A DNA stretch of 56,405 nt from a virus: IMG/VR virus record IMGVR_UViG_3300017751_000019, positions 1-56,405 of that record; one strand, 5' to 3'. Positions 40,601-47,060 of the stretch are shown here, piece after piece. The notes beneath the pieces are model-generated. The model was not told the DNA's origin. It saw only the letters and a list, made by a program, of their open reading frames with translations, and ran no database searches. A program made the translations under genes and the position numbers. Position 1 is the stretch's first letter. The number at the start of each line of letters is the position of its first letter.

Positions 40601-41034
40601 GCACCAAAACCGATTAGGTTTAGTGGGTCTGTGACTGCCGCTGCAACATTGATTGCCAGACCTTTAGCGCCTCGCCCACCTTCCTCATAGAAGTCTGGAA
40701 CGCTGTCGAACACTTCGTTCATGCGAATCATGAGCTGTCGCTGTCGCGAGTCGGCACCCATTGATTCTGCTACTTCTTTACCGAGGGAGACAGAGTTCAT
40801 GTTCTGCCACTGATTATCAGTGTAGAAAGCATCGATCAGGTCTGTTTCGCTGTTGAAGTATTGGCCTTTGCCTGCGTAGTACTCACGCATTTCGGCCATA
40901 AAGGTGGGGTCGTTGAAGGCTTCTAGCCCAGTTGAGGTGCTTAAAGTGCCAAAGGTGTAATCAGTTGGTTCGCTCAGCCCGTCTATATCTACTTGCGTAG
41001 ATACGCGCCGATAATCATCTTGGTAGTCTGCCAC
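31609..41034 (-). CDS. Giant 3141-residue internal virion protein
   Basis: One frame of 9.4 kb. Residues 1-240 include Gly/Ala-rich hydrophobic stretches like phage ejection proteins. Residues about 478-520 (L-T-K-G-A-R-K-A-A-E-E-N-G-I) resemble a small E3-binding domain. Two related units starting T-E-V-K-Y-R follow near 555 and 631. Residues about 1320-1326 contain H-E-M-G-H, a zinc-peptidase motif. Residues about 2050-2210 end in M-G-F-D-G-F-T-S-Y-D-P-K-K-V, similar to ART-type domains of polyvalent phage proteins. The C-terminus has further hydrophobic segments. It is probably injected with the DNA. Starts at GTG (41034), downstream of GGACGACCA. Confidence 0.85.
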   Translation of the reverse strand: MADYQDDYRRVSTQVDIDGLSEPTDYTFGTLSTSTGLEAFNDPTFMAEMREYYAGKGQYFNSETDLIDAFYTDNQWQNMNSVSLGKEVAESMGADSRQRQLMIRMNEVFDSVPDFYEEGGRGAKGLAINVAAAVTDPLNLIGFGAGGQAAKAVLRQGAQGALKAGMKKGAIAEGAASGIAETGFNSLEQARDINLGIRDEYSFGDAAVAGGSGILFGAGAGAVFGGLGAQYQKMGRTVDAPGTIFRENRRLVELGWTEDEIPQLPQGTVNQILKNNIPPNREQPNPDVDPDPNAPEAGTTEAETQGPDTTGRMPTDLDLEVDLVAIQEEIKKTESEIVQAMDGNPGMVDDLVTRARLLNDMLELNGRLSAYEDDIAPLLQSADPAENKRGQKRSQELTKLKTAYRAAFEAGDSASLQSILDRIAGVERAADAEDAAAAGQAPAPATGTAPSAPEPAPETPAQPDAGDSTDLSGFKLTKGARKAAEENGITVAELTDVEPETKFGIGVKQVRAIVKARGQTEAAPDAAVAPEAPAPEATVAPEAPAAEAPTQQVTEVKYRGAQQEASIKQQLGQMGLTEDDFLGMINAGQIEVSPNGKVTQAGRDAFRDMFVDGVPGKKEPLTAEELIDDEIKITEVKYRSAEQQKSITNILSKANLDEDDLADLIENNILPVTGEGVLTRVAQKNLRAYLKANTARQPVEAPDIDAVADGVFEKLLKDIDEDTLMMMLRDDPDTFRYLIEQKAPKGRGDEVTDWMLGQMNPRKIDVEVQSNSSELKGQIASLNTRDKKRLLEIMRQEMAKDKKLTPEYAKVLAYDRLISDDLDRANQRIPSAAGREPIDTTAGRTTRGKIQSFLRSSTDIGGGYGVIGRAPEVLPGTEGKGRGPLTEDEKIIYGHEAAVDEARKTQMIQDDNGVYQNKEVYKIVKYTSLGGEKVYATNQGKMKEYGTEGKKKFVQSRAKKGETLYVDSRGKSYRSIEALEGWETVKPEDGLDVDEPYIPKAKKLREAGAVLRGGGSIKDYLDAVKGIDSKSVAKETANTTPLTVIPDLPAVDEDGMRLAVLPDDPDKNIRVISNKQIEAGKTLSDLVGKMPDGEWTAGYVNGSATTGSRLANDSFVAWKADSVEPKKIKSFLTQKEAGQELVSVTVDDISRLVSLAENLPNSESALFYKPLDVIERFVDLMSANGGVASKADLNQMITDVDLVLGWPEKGATDTIKFVSDLYQFKAKYVPEDIRLDTLAIKTSQADFKRLFSDFSNEELAEGKRLIEMLAKDGGRGAPKFDGNTYKGDGLYRGKNNSISLATKPKGIDETQLPNDRIRTLAHEMGHWTYANLLSTEDKLEFWGAMSKYIDADGQVNEASVADKLPKNAETLGEVFYAPGIRSPQEFFAEQFSMWTMQNKASGFARSQQYGESIKAFHGVSDSFWKKVSKVVLGVFNRALDPKNIDPDLEKLFARILPDGGEAMAVRDAAPPSTPAGQTIVRVAKDLNMLVDDLEYQVELYTDHSANPEALINAALDFAKRLYGMSATGRKKEFAPLQLTQKTNAANARLARDIFDILKIESVDDLVDGDVDFAAQLIDPKKADDLYKFLALEGNAQPHLKAHEDISKNLRRVFNRLIDEDLEMFPEGKTLAKRKESQQRTFFKERFAKGRAQRQKAERKITQEKAATKAIIESKEVPQVSETNPAQSPSFKTMSTSSLEKIKADGMAAKNLTDEVLQASLELEARANTERVTSISPITVTDTVTADAINREIREGEGLDANSLSASGPASVREAQEKMGHRTKREGYKSRSIFLRLNNISEASDEGIAQRLVVAARGDEFDPMTAGSRDTFDNDFSSDAFASLRDRMRNISKLLNRGDEGGVEQVVEMVLRLDGIDPSAKAVISSDGNVIGEMMNRIRDNGSMYNASRHAEQVAAYDAIIDRVALVLNGHLDKDLRRAFPQIDGRGNLFERKTDLSIPARPDVMPPIVSTNREPRLWNASPDSRKRAINEFIGDGLSKGDDRPLVFYTNSGNRGRNPIAYRYSSQAAEETGVVDIKGKGKRTDADQTKIDELLNEKQVLNDRLEEATRNSKDGTIKLEESLIDGISFIDDELIKLGIEVSGPEPVYISASNVADFGPRARYTNDSSFVSAVVKHLIKENYFTARQAAQVGQNQPDSLAGNEVLDMILNMMGNKPSSRNDLSLELNRMGFDGFTSYDPKKVSPTDRPIEKTEIFDSAKVRFVDNGDFDVPPIGDESAIDIELQSVTSTLLSSKTLDINIGQPQTTALVQTLLNSGVNPNAASGLGKMMGGKYPDNREASAIQRAITVSIGSNSERLRENGMSWVADWIAPPRDSGVGHFERTNGRTGGILIPIFKQMRQLSDSRSTFGNWLRRSTDLSFKGSDRMRMDQPQSHRNIVNALRNQPGGRHEAKLTVDEQGVYKMVRGAFNTLRREMVDAGVMIGNIENYFPQVWSMEKVMQNEADFKERLIRYFALEAKEEGRVLTRENAEAQAQRVFGHIIDEDGVYVEPPTGGSRDVTGDHIDYQRMIRLDKYPELLDDVGRYLEDDLESVLAKYVDSASRRIDFASKYGNQSHGFHDYMNILEDAGDTTDAVTKLLTTKKITSKKMRSISDTGSVDEGELVRETLMPFENDVAGAKAAAQELLAMAERGATTPEMLEYLRAFDESADPADKAVFSKRSEAIVGGVQDRVRMGNNRPHNEHIKSAMEIFRAVQRKPVGASGAGYAAMNTASKAVRNFNSVSLLSFTTLTSLGDPMLTAVRSGSPVAFTKAMTKYASDPHYRSFIQNAGLAIENVVHERLTGMHGTAASKNTVAFFNATMLTPWTNLNRNMAGAVGLEFFYTEYDRALTNYNPNMPATQQNTQFKKAFRVLRRYGLDKYLDDGMTSIRGITDFNQHPELRSAMNKFANEAIFTPNPNDVPLWAQTPVGAMIFQLKSYPLMLGRLVNDSIKQATEVDPVTGGGRRFGPLLMLATAAPLGGALSLAAKDIVQKRGEDNETFRERKLSKIAEGFGFDTNIHGDRDDYLGWYVESMVQIGGLGLVANMFYDTAEQLDNGAYGKQRIASTIFGPSVGLFNDAVNVVQGVTDTNEDANGKERSAARSVVGRIPVVGGIKPLKEAAVDEIAGEVKKKGSSWGKGWSKGWD

Positions 41035-41090
41035 GTCGGTTCTCCAGTTTCCGTATTAGCTAACCCATACGGTACTGTTGAACCGACGCT

Positions 41091-41099
41091 TGGTCGTCC
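41091..41099 (-). promoter_or_regulatory. GGACGACCA word upstream of the giant gene
   Basis: CAGGGACGACCA lies just after the stop of the 644-residue gene and about 55 bases before the giant gene start, in the only sizeable gap of this region. Same strand and relation as the copies at 7083 and 50888. Confidence 0.4.
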
Positions 41100-41102
41100 C
41101 TG

Positions 41103-43037
41103 TTAGAGGTTGCTCAGCAAGGCTTTCATGATGAGATCAGTCTGATCATCAAGGGTCGTTCCTTGCCTTCTCATGTTTGGATAGTTGGCATTAACCGGGT
41201 TCTGGCTAGTCCCACGACGTTGAGCCAACCTTTTGCTTGAGCCGGGGTTTCCTCCCGGTGTGCTAAGCGAGGCCGCTGACGGATGCTTGTTTACGCCAGC
41301 TTCGCGCATGGTGTCCTCAACCTGCTGTTGCGTTAGCTGACCACCACCCCTAATAATGTCAGCATAGCCTTTCTTCTCGAAGTAGTCCTGCAACTGGAGC
41401 AAGTTAGCTGATCCCGGATCGAAGTCATTGATCGTCGCCAAGCCTTTATCTCGAAGGGCGACCGACCTAGCCTCAACTTGAACCTGAGCCAGCTTTTGCT
41501 GAAGTTGCTCTACCTGCTGGTCAAGAGACGCTATGTGCTTCTGTCCTTGAGCCCTTGCTAGAGTAACCTGCTGGCCGTAGTCTTCGTTAATGGTTCCATA
41601 GAAGTTTGCCGGGTTCTCTGAGCGAGCAACGATATCAATAATGGTTTGACGCTGAGTCGCAATATCTTGGATATGACCCTGAAGGTCTCTAATATGAGAG
41701 TTATAGTTAGACGACCCAAGGCGAGTTTGATATTGGTTGCCTTTAAAGTTGGTTACATCTGCGGTGTCACCCAAGACCTTTTTGATTTGATCTTGGTTTT
41801 CACTTATCTGTTTGCCAACTCTTCCTTGGCTATTAGCGCCATCACCAAATGCGTCGCCAACATAGTCTGTTATATAGGTCTTCTTTTGGAGACCTTGATT
41901 CTGCATGTACTCATTCACGATGTTTTGCTTGTAAGTATTGGTAGGCACAAATCCATTTTGGCTGTACTTACTGAGTATCTCATTCATTTTCTGCGAAGAT
42001 ATTCCATCCCCTTCGGCGTCAATCTCTGAAACCAAAGCAGATATAGCGGCACGGTTATTCGAGTTGTGGGTCATTGAAAATTGTTGGAGGGCGATCTGTG
42101 CCGTCTTGTCATCTATCTCGTCAAACTGAGAGAGGTAACTGACAAGCTCGTCAGTGTTTGCTTTTACCATTGGAATGGCTCGGTCGGTTCCGGCAGTCAT
42201 CGCCGCCGAACGCTTACCGTCAAAGATGTTGTCTTGCTGGGCCGTTAAACGCTGTTCGATCTCTTCGTCCTTTAAAAACATAGAGAACCTCTCGCCTATA
42301 GCCTTGCGAATACTATCAACATTGCCAGCGCCAACCTGATTTAAATAGTTTGGGTCGGCAAGCAATGTATTTAATTTATCAAACGCAGCTACTCGTCGAG
42401 TCTCTTTCTCATCCTCAAAAAGATTGGAGTAGAGATTCTTGAAGGTGCCAGAGTTGACCATGTGCGGGTTAGCTGAATTACTGGCGAACTCATCAAATGA
42501 TGTCCCCGCAGAGATTTGTGAGGTGATCAGGTCTTTATTATCGTTAAAGTACCGCTGATCAAACTGCTTACTAATAGCGTTCAGGTCTAGCCCCTGAAGG
42601 TAACGCTTATCATCGTCTAGCTGATCGCTCTGGAATCCGGTGTCTGGGTTAAGAGCATTCAGATCAGATTGCAGGCGATTCATAGCGGTCTTAATGTCGC
42701 CTGTTTCGGTGTAGTAACCAAACAAGTTGTCCTGCATGTCCTGCTTATTTTGTTTCTTGGCGGCAACATTGGCTTGGTACTCTCGACGCTCTCTAGCGTA
42801 ATTAGCCTCAGAGTTCCTGCGAGCAATATCTTTGATCGTCTCTTCAGTTGCGGCACCCGAGCGCAAGTAAGGGCTTGAGCCAGCGAACTGGTCAACCGCG
42901 TCACGCAACTCCTGTGTGGTTGCGTATGGGTTGGCTTTCTTGAATTCCTCGAAAGCCTTTGCTGTCTTCATACGCTGGTTATCAAGCTCGTCATTACGAT
43001 CTTGATAACCTTGGTATACGTATCCGCCAAATGCCAT
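41103..43037 (-). CDS. Internal virion protein-like, helical
   Basis: A 644-residue, mostly helical and polar protein, rich in Gln, Asn and Asp, with a coiled-coil region around residues 440-495 (A-S-L-D-Q-Q-V-E-Q-L-Q-Q-K-L). There are no enzyme motifs. It begins with a short G-G-Y-V-Y-Q-G-Y-Q segment. Its position between other internal proteins and the giant protein matches the second ejection protein of T7-type phages by order, not by sequence. Confidence 0.7.
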   Translation of the reverse strand: MAFGGYVYQGYQDRNDELDNQRMKTAKAFEEFKKANPYATTQELRDAVDQFAGSSPYLRSGAATEETIKDIARRNSEANYARERREYQANVAAKKQNKQDMQDNLFGYYTETGDIKTAMNRLQSDLNALNPDTGFQSDQLDDDKRYLQGLDLNAISKQFDQRYFNDNKDLITSQISAGTSFDEFASNSANPHMVNSGTFKNLYSNLFEDEKETRRVAAFDKLNTLLADPNYLNQVGAGNVDSIRKAIGERFSMFLKDEEIEQRLTAQQDNIFDGKRSAAMTAGTDRAIPMVKANTDELVSYLSQFDEIDDKTAQIALQQFSMTHNSNNRAAISALVSEIDAEGDGISSQKMNEILSKYSQNGFVPTNTYKQNIVNEYMQNQGLQKKTYITDYVGDAFGDGANSQGRVGKQISENQDQIKKVLGDTADVTNFKGNQYQTRLGSSNYNSHIRDLQGHIQDIATQRQTIIDIVARSENPANFYGTINEDYGQQVTLARAQGQKHIASLDQQVEQLQQKLAQVQVEARSVALRDKGLATINDFDPGSANLLQLQDYFEKKGYADIIRGGGQLTQQQVEDTMREAGVNKHPSAASLSTPGGNPGSSKRLAQRRGTSQNPVNANYPNMRRQGTTLDDQTDLIMKALLSNL

Positions 43038-43053
43038 GTCTATTACCTTTTAA

Positions 43054-44517
43054 TTAACTGCCAAAGAACTTAAAGTCAGGAAACTTTTCATCAAGGAACG
43101 CGCCGCCGTCTTTCGCTAGTTGTCCTAGTGAACTACCATACTGCTCTGATGCTGTTTTCGCTCTATCGAACTGGGTGTTTGCTGCATTAGAGGCATTCGT
43201 GTAGTTAGTACCCATCGCTGTTGCCTGATTACTAAAGAAGTTGTCTGGGTTATAGCTATTTAACTGCGGCCCAGAAGCATAACCACTCGCGCTGTTTGCG
43301 GCATAGCTGTAGCCGGGGTTAGTCAACTGTTGTGCGTAGGGGTTTGATACTTGCCCTGCGCTGTAAATGCCGCTACCTATAGACATAGGGCCACGGACGC
43401 CAACCGTTGATGTACGGGGATTCTGTAGGTATGCGTTAAATGCAGAGCCAATATCGCGGTCTAGGACTGCCGATGTCTGCGGATTCAATCGAGCTTCAAG
43501 ATCAAGACCTGTCATTCCAGCCTGCTGTTCTGCATCCATCTGCTTGGAGAGAGAAGCATGAAGATTCTCGAATCGATCTTTGCGAATCTTGTTTGCTGTC
43601 TCAACACCAGTGGCCGCATCAGCATTTGCACGAGCCTTAGCTTTAGCGTACTCAGGAGCCAGACGAGCAATGACTTCTGCTCGCTGGGCGTTAGCTGACC
43701 CGCCCATGTCCATGCCTGAACGAATCAGGTTAGCTTCAGTTGTGGACATTGCCTTGTCAGCCAATGAGTCCACTTCACCTTTGTATGAGTCGTAGAGGAC
43801 ATCGGATCGACGTCTAAACTCGTCCTCACCTATTAGCTCAGGAGTAGAGATATTGCCAAACTGATCTAGGACTTCGCGTAGCCTGTCTCGAGTTGCAGAT
43901 GACTCACCGATCACTCTGTTCTGGCGGTCGATCTCTTCGCGTCGTTCTGCCGCACGTATTCTTTTGTCTTCTTGAAGTCGATTGAGCCTGCCTGCGAACT
44001 CCTCGTTGAGAGTCTCGCGGTTCTCACTCATGCGATCTAGTTCTTGGTTTCTCTCTGTACGGGCGCGTTCTCGCTCAGCCTGAAGCTCGGCGATAGCGAA
44101 CTCTCTTTCTTCTTGAGCCAGATTGTCGTTTCTTGCAATTCGATCTAGCTCAAACTGGCGACGCTCTCTAGCCGCAGCATCCATCATGCGCTGACGACTA
44201 AAGGTGTCATCCCTGTCCTGAAGAAGCCTGCCTTCGTTTCTTCGGTCTTGCGCTCTCAGGTACGCCTGAAGGTCTTGCTCCGCTCTGTTCTGACTGTTGT
44301 AAATATCTTTAAAGTAGTCATTTTGATCTTCCTGTAAGCCAAGGGTGTAACCACCCATTTGGCCCTGAAATGCAGCATTCTGAGCAGCATCTCTTCTGGC
44401 GGCTTCAGCGACTTCGGCCTGATACGCGGCCATCTTTTGCTGGTACTTAGCGGCACCTCGGCTTCCAATAGCGCCAAGGATAGAGCCACCCATTTGGAAT
44501 GCGGCTGAAAAACTCAT
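43054..44517 (-). CDS. Internal virion protein-like with long coiled coil
   Basis: A 487-residue protein. Residues 1-30 are small and hydrophobic (F-Q-M-G-G-S-I-L-G-A-I-G-S-R-G-A). Residues about 30-240 are a highly charged helix rich in R, E and Q (R-A-E-Q-D-L-Q-A-Y-L-R-A-Q-D-R-R-N-E-G). The C-terminus is Asn/Ser/Tyr-rich. This profile fits ejection or internal core proteins of podoviruses. It ends 17 bases before the next ATG and starts 1 base after the previous gene. Confidence 0.7.
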   Translation of the reverse strand: MSFSAAFQMGGSILGAIGSRGAAKYQQKMAAYQAEVAEAARRDAAQNAAFQGQMGGYTLGLQEDQNDYFKDIYNSQNRAEQDLQAYLRAQDRRNEGRLLQDRDDTFSRQRMMDAAARERRQFELDRIARNDNLAQEEREFAIAELQAERERARTERNQELDRMSENRETLNEEFAGRLNRLQEDKRIRAAERREEIDRQNRVIGESSATRDRLREVLDQFGNISTPELIGEDEFRRRSDVLYDSYKGEVDSLADKAMSTTEANLIRSGMDMGGSANAQRAEVIARLAPEYAKAKARANADAATGVETANKIRKDRFENLHASLSKQMDAEQQAGMTGLDLEARLNPQTSAVLDRDIGSAFNAYLQNPRTSTVGVRGPMSIGSGIYSAGQVSNPYAQQLTNPGYSYAANSASGYASGPQLNSYNPDNFFSNQATAMGTNYTNASNAANTQFDRAKTASEQYGSSLGQLAKDGGAFLDEKFPDFKFFGS

Positions 44518-44518
44518 G

Positions 44519-46633
44519 TTAAACTATTCCCGTCATTAGGTTCCTAGCAAACGAGGACTGGTTATTCATGTTCACCAGCTCGTCTTCGTCGTCAAGGTTC
44601 GCCAAGTAAGCAGTTAGTTGCTCCTGCGTGATAGGAGTGTTTGCATCTCCCACTGAAGCGAACTGCAAGTTTCCGTAAGCATCAACAGCGCCTTCGACTT
44701 CTGCGGCGGCCAATGCGTCTCTGCTTGCAACCTGTTCAGCATCAAAAGCAAGGCGGTCGCTCTGATCCCTGTATATGTCTGCTAATCCCGCAAGCTCATC
44801 ATTTGCTTGGGTTGCGCCATAGCGTTCGATCTCTTGGCGCAATGCCTCGATCTCATCCCCGGCAATGTTCAAGCCATCATTGTCGAAGAACTCCCGGTTA
44901 CGAATGTCTTGCAACAAAGTCAGCGCGTTACCCTCGAGATCGCTTCTCTTGAGTCCAAGGTTTTCAAGTCTTTCGTCCACGCCACCAAATGCTTCTTGAA
45001 GAGCGGCATAGTTTGCTTCAGTTCCGCCTTGGTACTGTCCAAGCTCTGCCATCTCGCGATCAATCTTTGATCTGAGATTCATTAGGCCAGCTTCGTCGTA
45101 GTCTTGAATCTCTCCGAGTCCGGCCATTAGTTCCTCTAGCTGTCCAGATTCGGCAAGCAATGCCGCGTCCCTTTCACCTATGAGGCCAGATAGTACGCCT
45201 TTAGCTTCCTCTAACGTCCCAAGCTGTCCACTTGAGTCGAAGGCTAGGTCGCTTGTAACGGAGCCGAGGTCACCCTCAAGAGCCCTGATTTGATCTTCAA
45301 GGTCTTGAATGCCATACAGGTCTTTTGTCCCCGCTCGGCTTGCGGCTCTTGCGATTGCATCTGCACGCTGTCTTGCGGCATTGCCAATGGTATCTAGTCG
45401 CCCTTGCTCTTCGGATCGCTCTCGCTGTAGACCATACAACTGATCTTCAAGTGCATATAAATCCTGAAGGTCTCGACCAATATTAAAGTCCATCTCGCTG
45501 TCGAACCCAGAAAGCTGGCTCTCCAGCTCTCTGATCTTGTTCTTCAGCTCGGTTGGGTCACCAACGTCAGCAATACCTAGATCATCGAATGTCGTCTGTA
45601 GGTCTCCGATTTGTCCACGGACACCACCTGTGCTCTCGTCCACGTCTGGCGTGGACGGGTCGTCAGGTATGCCAGTAAAGAACTGATCGATGCGGCCCTG
45701 CTCAGCAGTTTGCTCGCCAATTCTCGAATTAATCAGAGCCTCAAGATTGTCCAGCTCAGTCATCGCATTTGCTTTCGAGTCAAAGCTAAGCGGGCTATCG
45801 AAAGCGTTTATTTCGTTTCTAGCTTGCGCTAGGTCGCGAGAGAACCTACTGAAGTCAGTATTAAGGTCGGCGAACTCAATATCAATGTCACCTTGGTTGG
45901 CCTCGTTAATGTACTGAGTAAAGAAGTCCTTACCGCGTCGCTTCTCTGCTTCTTCTCTAGCTTGAAGATCGTCAATGCTTTCTTGAATTCTATTCAGATC
46001 GCCGAGGTATTTGTTTGACAGACCCGTGTTCAAATCGGATAGGGTAGGCATGTCATACATAACAGACGCACCGTAAGACTCTCCAGCAGGATTAAAGCCG
46101 GGAGAAACTGGAAGCCCGAACTCGTCGTACTGAAGTTGTTGTGGCGGCTCGTATGACCCAAAACTCGACCGTCCTGACCCTTGACCAGCAAGGCCAAAGT
46201 TTGCGCCAGCGAAACCACCAAAGTCGATGTTGTTTAAGTTAAGATTGGTGAAATCAAAAGCGGACGGTTCGATGTTAGATAAGGCATCTTGCTTTTCGGC
46301 TTCTTGAGCTTTTATTGAGTCTTGAACGCCACTCATCCATGAAACATCGCCAGCATTGAAAGACTCAAGGTTGCCCCTCAAGGATTCAATTTCTTTCTCA
46401 ATATCAGAGAGACCGCTAAGGTCATCACCCAAGGACAGGCCGCTTACTGTGTCACTGAAACCACCAATGCCAGACGCAGAATCTGTCAACGCAGAGTTGA
46501 ATAATTTGATTCTGTCGTTATAGTCGCCAGCCAATCTATTTCTGGATTTGTTCTCTTTAGAGACTGCACTCTCTCGCTGCTTGGTATAATCAGGCGGCGG
46601 AGGAGGTGCCGGAGGCCCAGATTTCTTACCCAT
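44519..46633 (-). CDS. Large coiled-coil structural protein
   Basis: A 704-residue protein. It starts with G-P-P-A-P-P-P-P-P-D-Y, a proline run like those at the start of other phage structural proteins, and continues as repeated acidic helical units (D-L-Q-A-R-E-E-A, I-R-E-L-E-S-Q-L, I-R-A-L-E-G-D-L) suggesting a long rod. No enzyme motif. It overlaps the GNAT gene by 8 bases. Likely an internal core or tail-associated protein. Confidence 0.7.
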   Translation of the reverse strand: MGKKSGPPAPPPPPDYTKQRESAVSKENKSRNRLAGDYNDRIKLFNSALTDSASGIGGFSDTVSGLSLGDDLSGLSDIEKEIESLRGNLESFNAGDVSWMSGVQDSIKAQEAEKQDALSNIEPSAFDFTNLNLNNIDFGGFAGANFGLAGQGSGRSSFGSYEPPQQLQYDEFGLPVSPGFNPAGESYGASVMYDMPTLSDLNTGLSNKYLGDLNRIQESIDDLQAREEAEKRRGKDFFTQYINEANQGDIDIEFADLNTDFSRFSRDLAQARNEINAFDSPLSFDSKANAMTELDNLEALINSRIGEQTAEQGRIDQFFTGIPDDPSTPDVDESTGGVRGQIGDLQTTFDDLGIADVGDPTELKNKIRELESQLSGFDSEMDFNIGRDLQDLYALEDQLYGLQRERSEEQGRLDTIGNAARQRADAIARAASRAGTKDLYGIQDLEDQIRALEGDLGSVTSDLAFDSSGQLGTLEEAKGVLSGLIGERDAALLAESGQLEELMAGLGEIQDYDEAGLMNLRSKIDREMAELGQYQGGTEANYAALQEAFGGVDERLENLGLKRSDLEGNALTLLQDIRNREFFDNDGLNIAGDEIEALRQEIERYGATQANDELAGLADIYRDQSDRLAFDAEQVASRDALAAAEVEGAVDAYGNLQFASVGDANTPITQEQLTAYLANLDDEDELVNMNNQSSFARNLMTGIV

Positions 46634-47060
46634 GTTTAATCCACCTACATTCTTCTTTCAACATTGACATCAGGATCGCGTCCTCATGTGGTTCGTCTCC
46701 AAAGAATCTTCTGAGCCTTCCTTCTTCAACAAAGCCCATCTTCTTTTGGAGTTTCAAGGACTCTTCGTTTCCTGCCCTCGTATTAGTGCATAACCTCAAG
46801 ACATCGCACTTAATGAAGGGGTAGCTGTAGATTTCCCTCATTATTCCTTTGGTTAATGCTTTCTTGTCGTCCATCCAAATGGACGCCCATATTTCTCTCT
46901 TCGTGTAGTTGGTGTAAGTAACACCACCAACTAGCTTGTTCTCTTTTGAGTCCCAGATGCCTATCGAAGAGTTAGGCTCTGGGTAGGCAGGACATTCACA
47001 CTTCATTGAGCATATAGCTGCAAGTGCCTCCTGCCTTTCGCTTGTGCAGATGTACCGCAC
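46626..47060 (-). CDS. GNAT-family N-acetyltransferase
   Basis: A 144-residue RimJ/RimL-like protein. Typical elements: V-G-G-V-T-Y (strand 4), an acetyl-CoA loop near residues 70-80 in degenerate form, R-A-G-N-E-E-S-L-K-L-Q-K-K-M-G-F-V-E-E-G (alpha4-strand7 signature, about 95-114). It would transfer an acetyl group to an amine, possibly a protein N-terminus or lysine. It lies inside the structural operon between fibre and internal proteins, so a virion or host protein could be the substrate (inference). Confidence 0.8.
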   Translation of the reverse strand: MRYICTSERQEALAAICSMKCECPAYPEPNSSIGIWDSKENKLVGGVTYTNYTKREIWASIWMDDKKALTKGIMREIYSYPFIKCDVLRLCTNTRAGNEESLKLQKKMGFVEEGRLRRFFGDEPHEDAILMSMLKEECRWIKHG

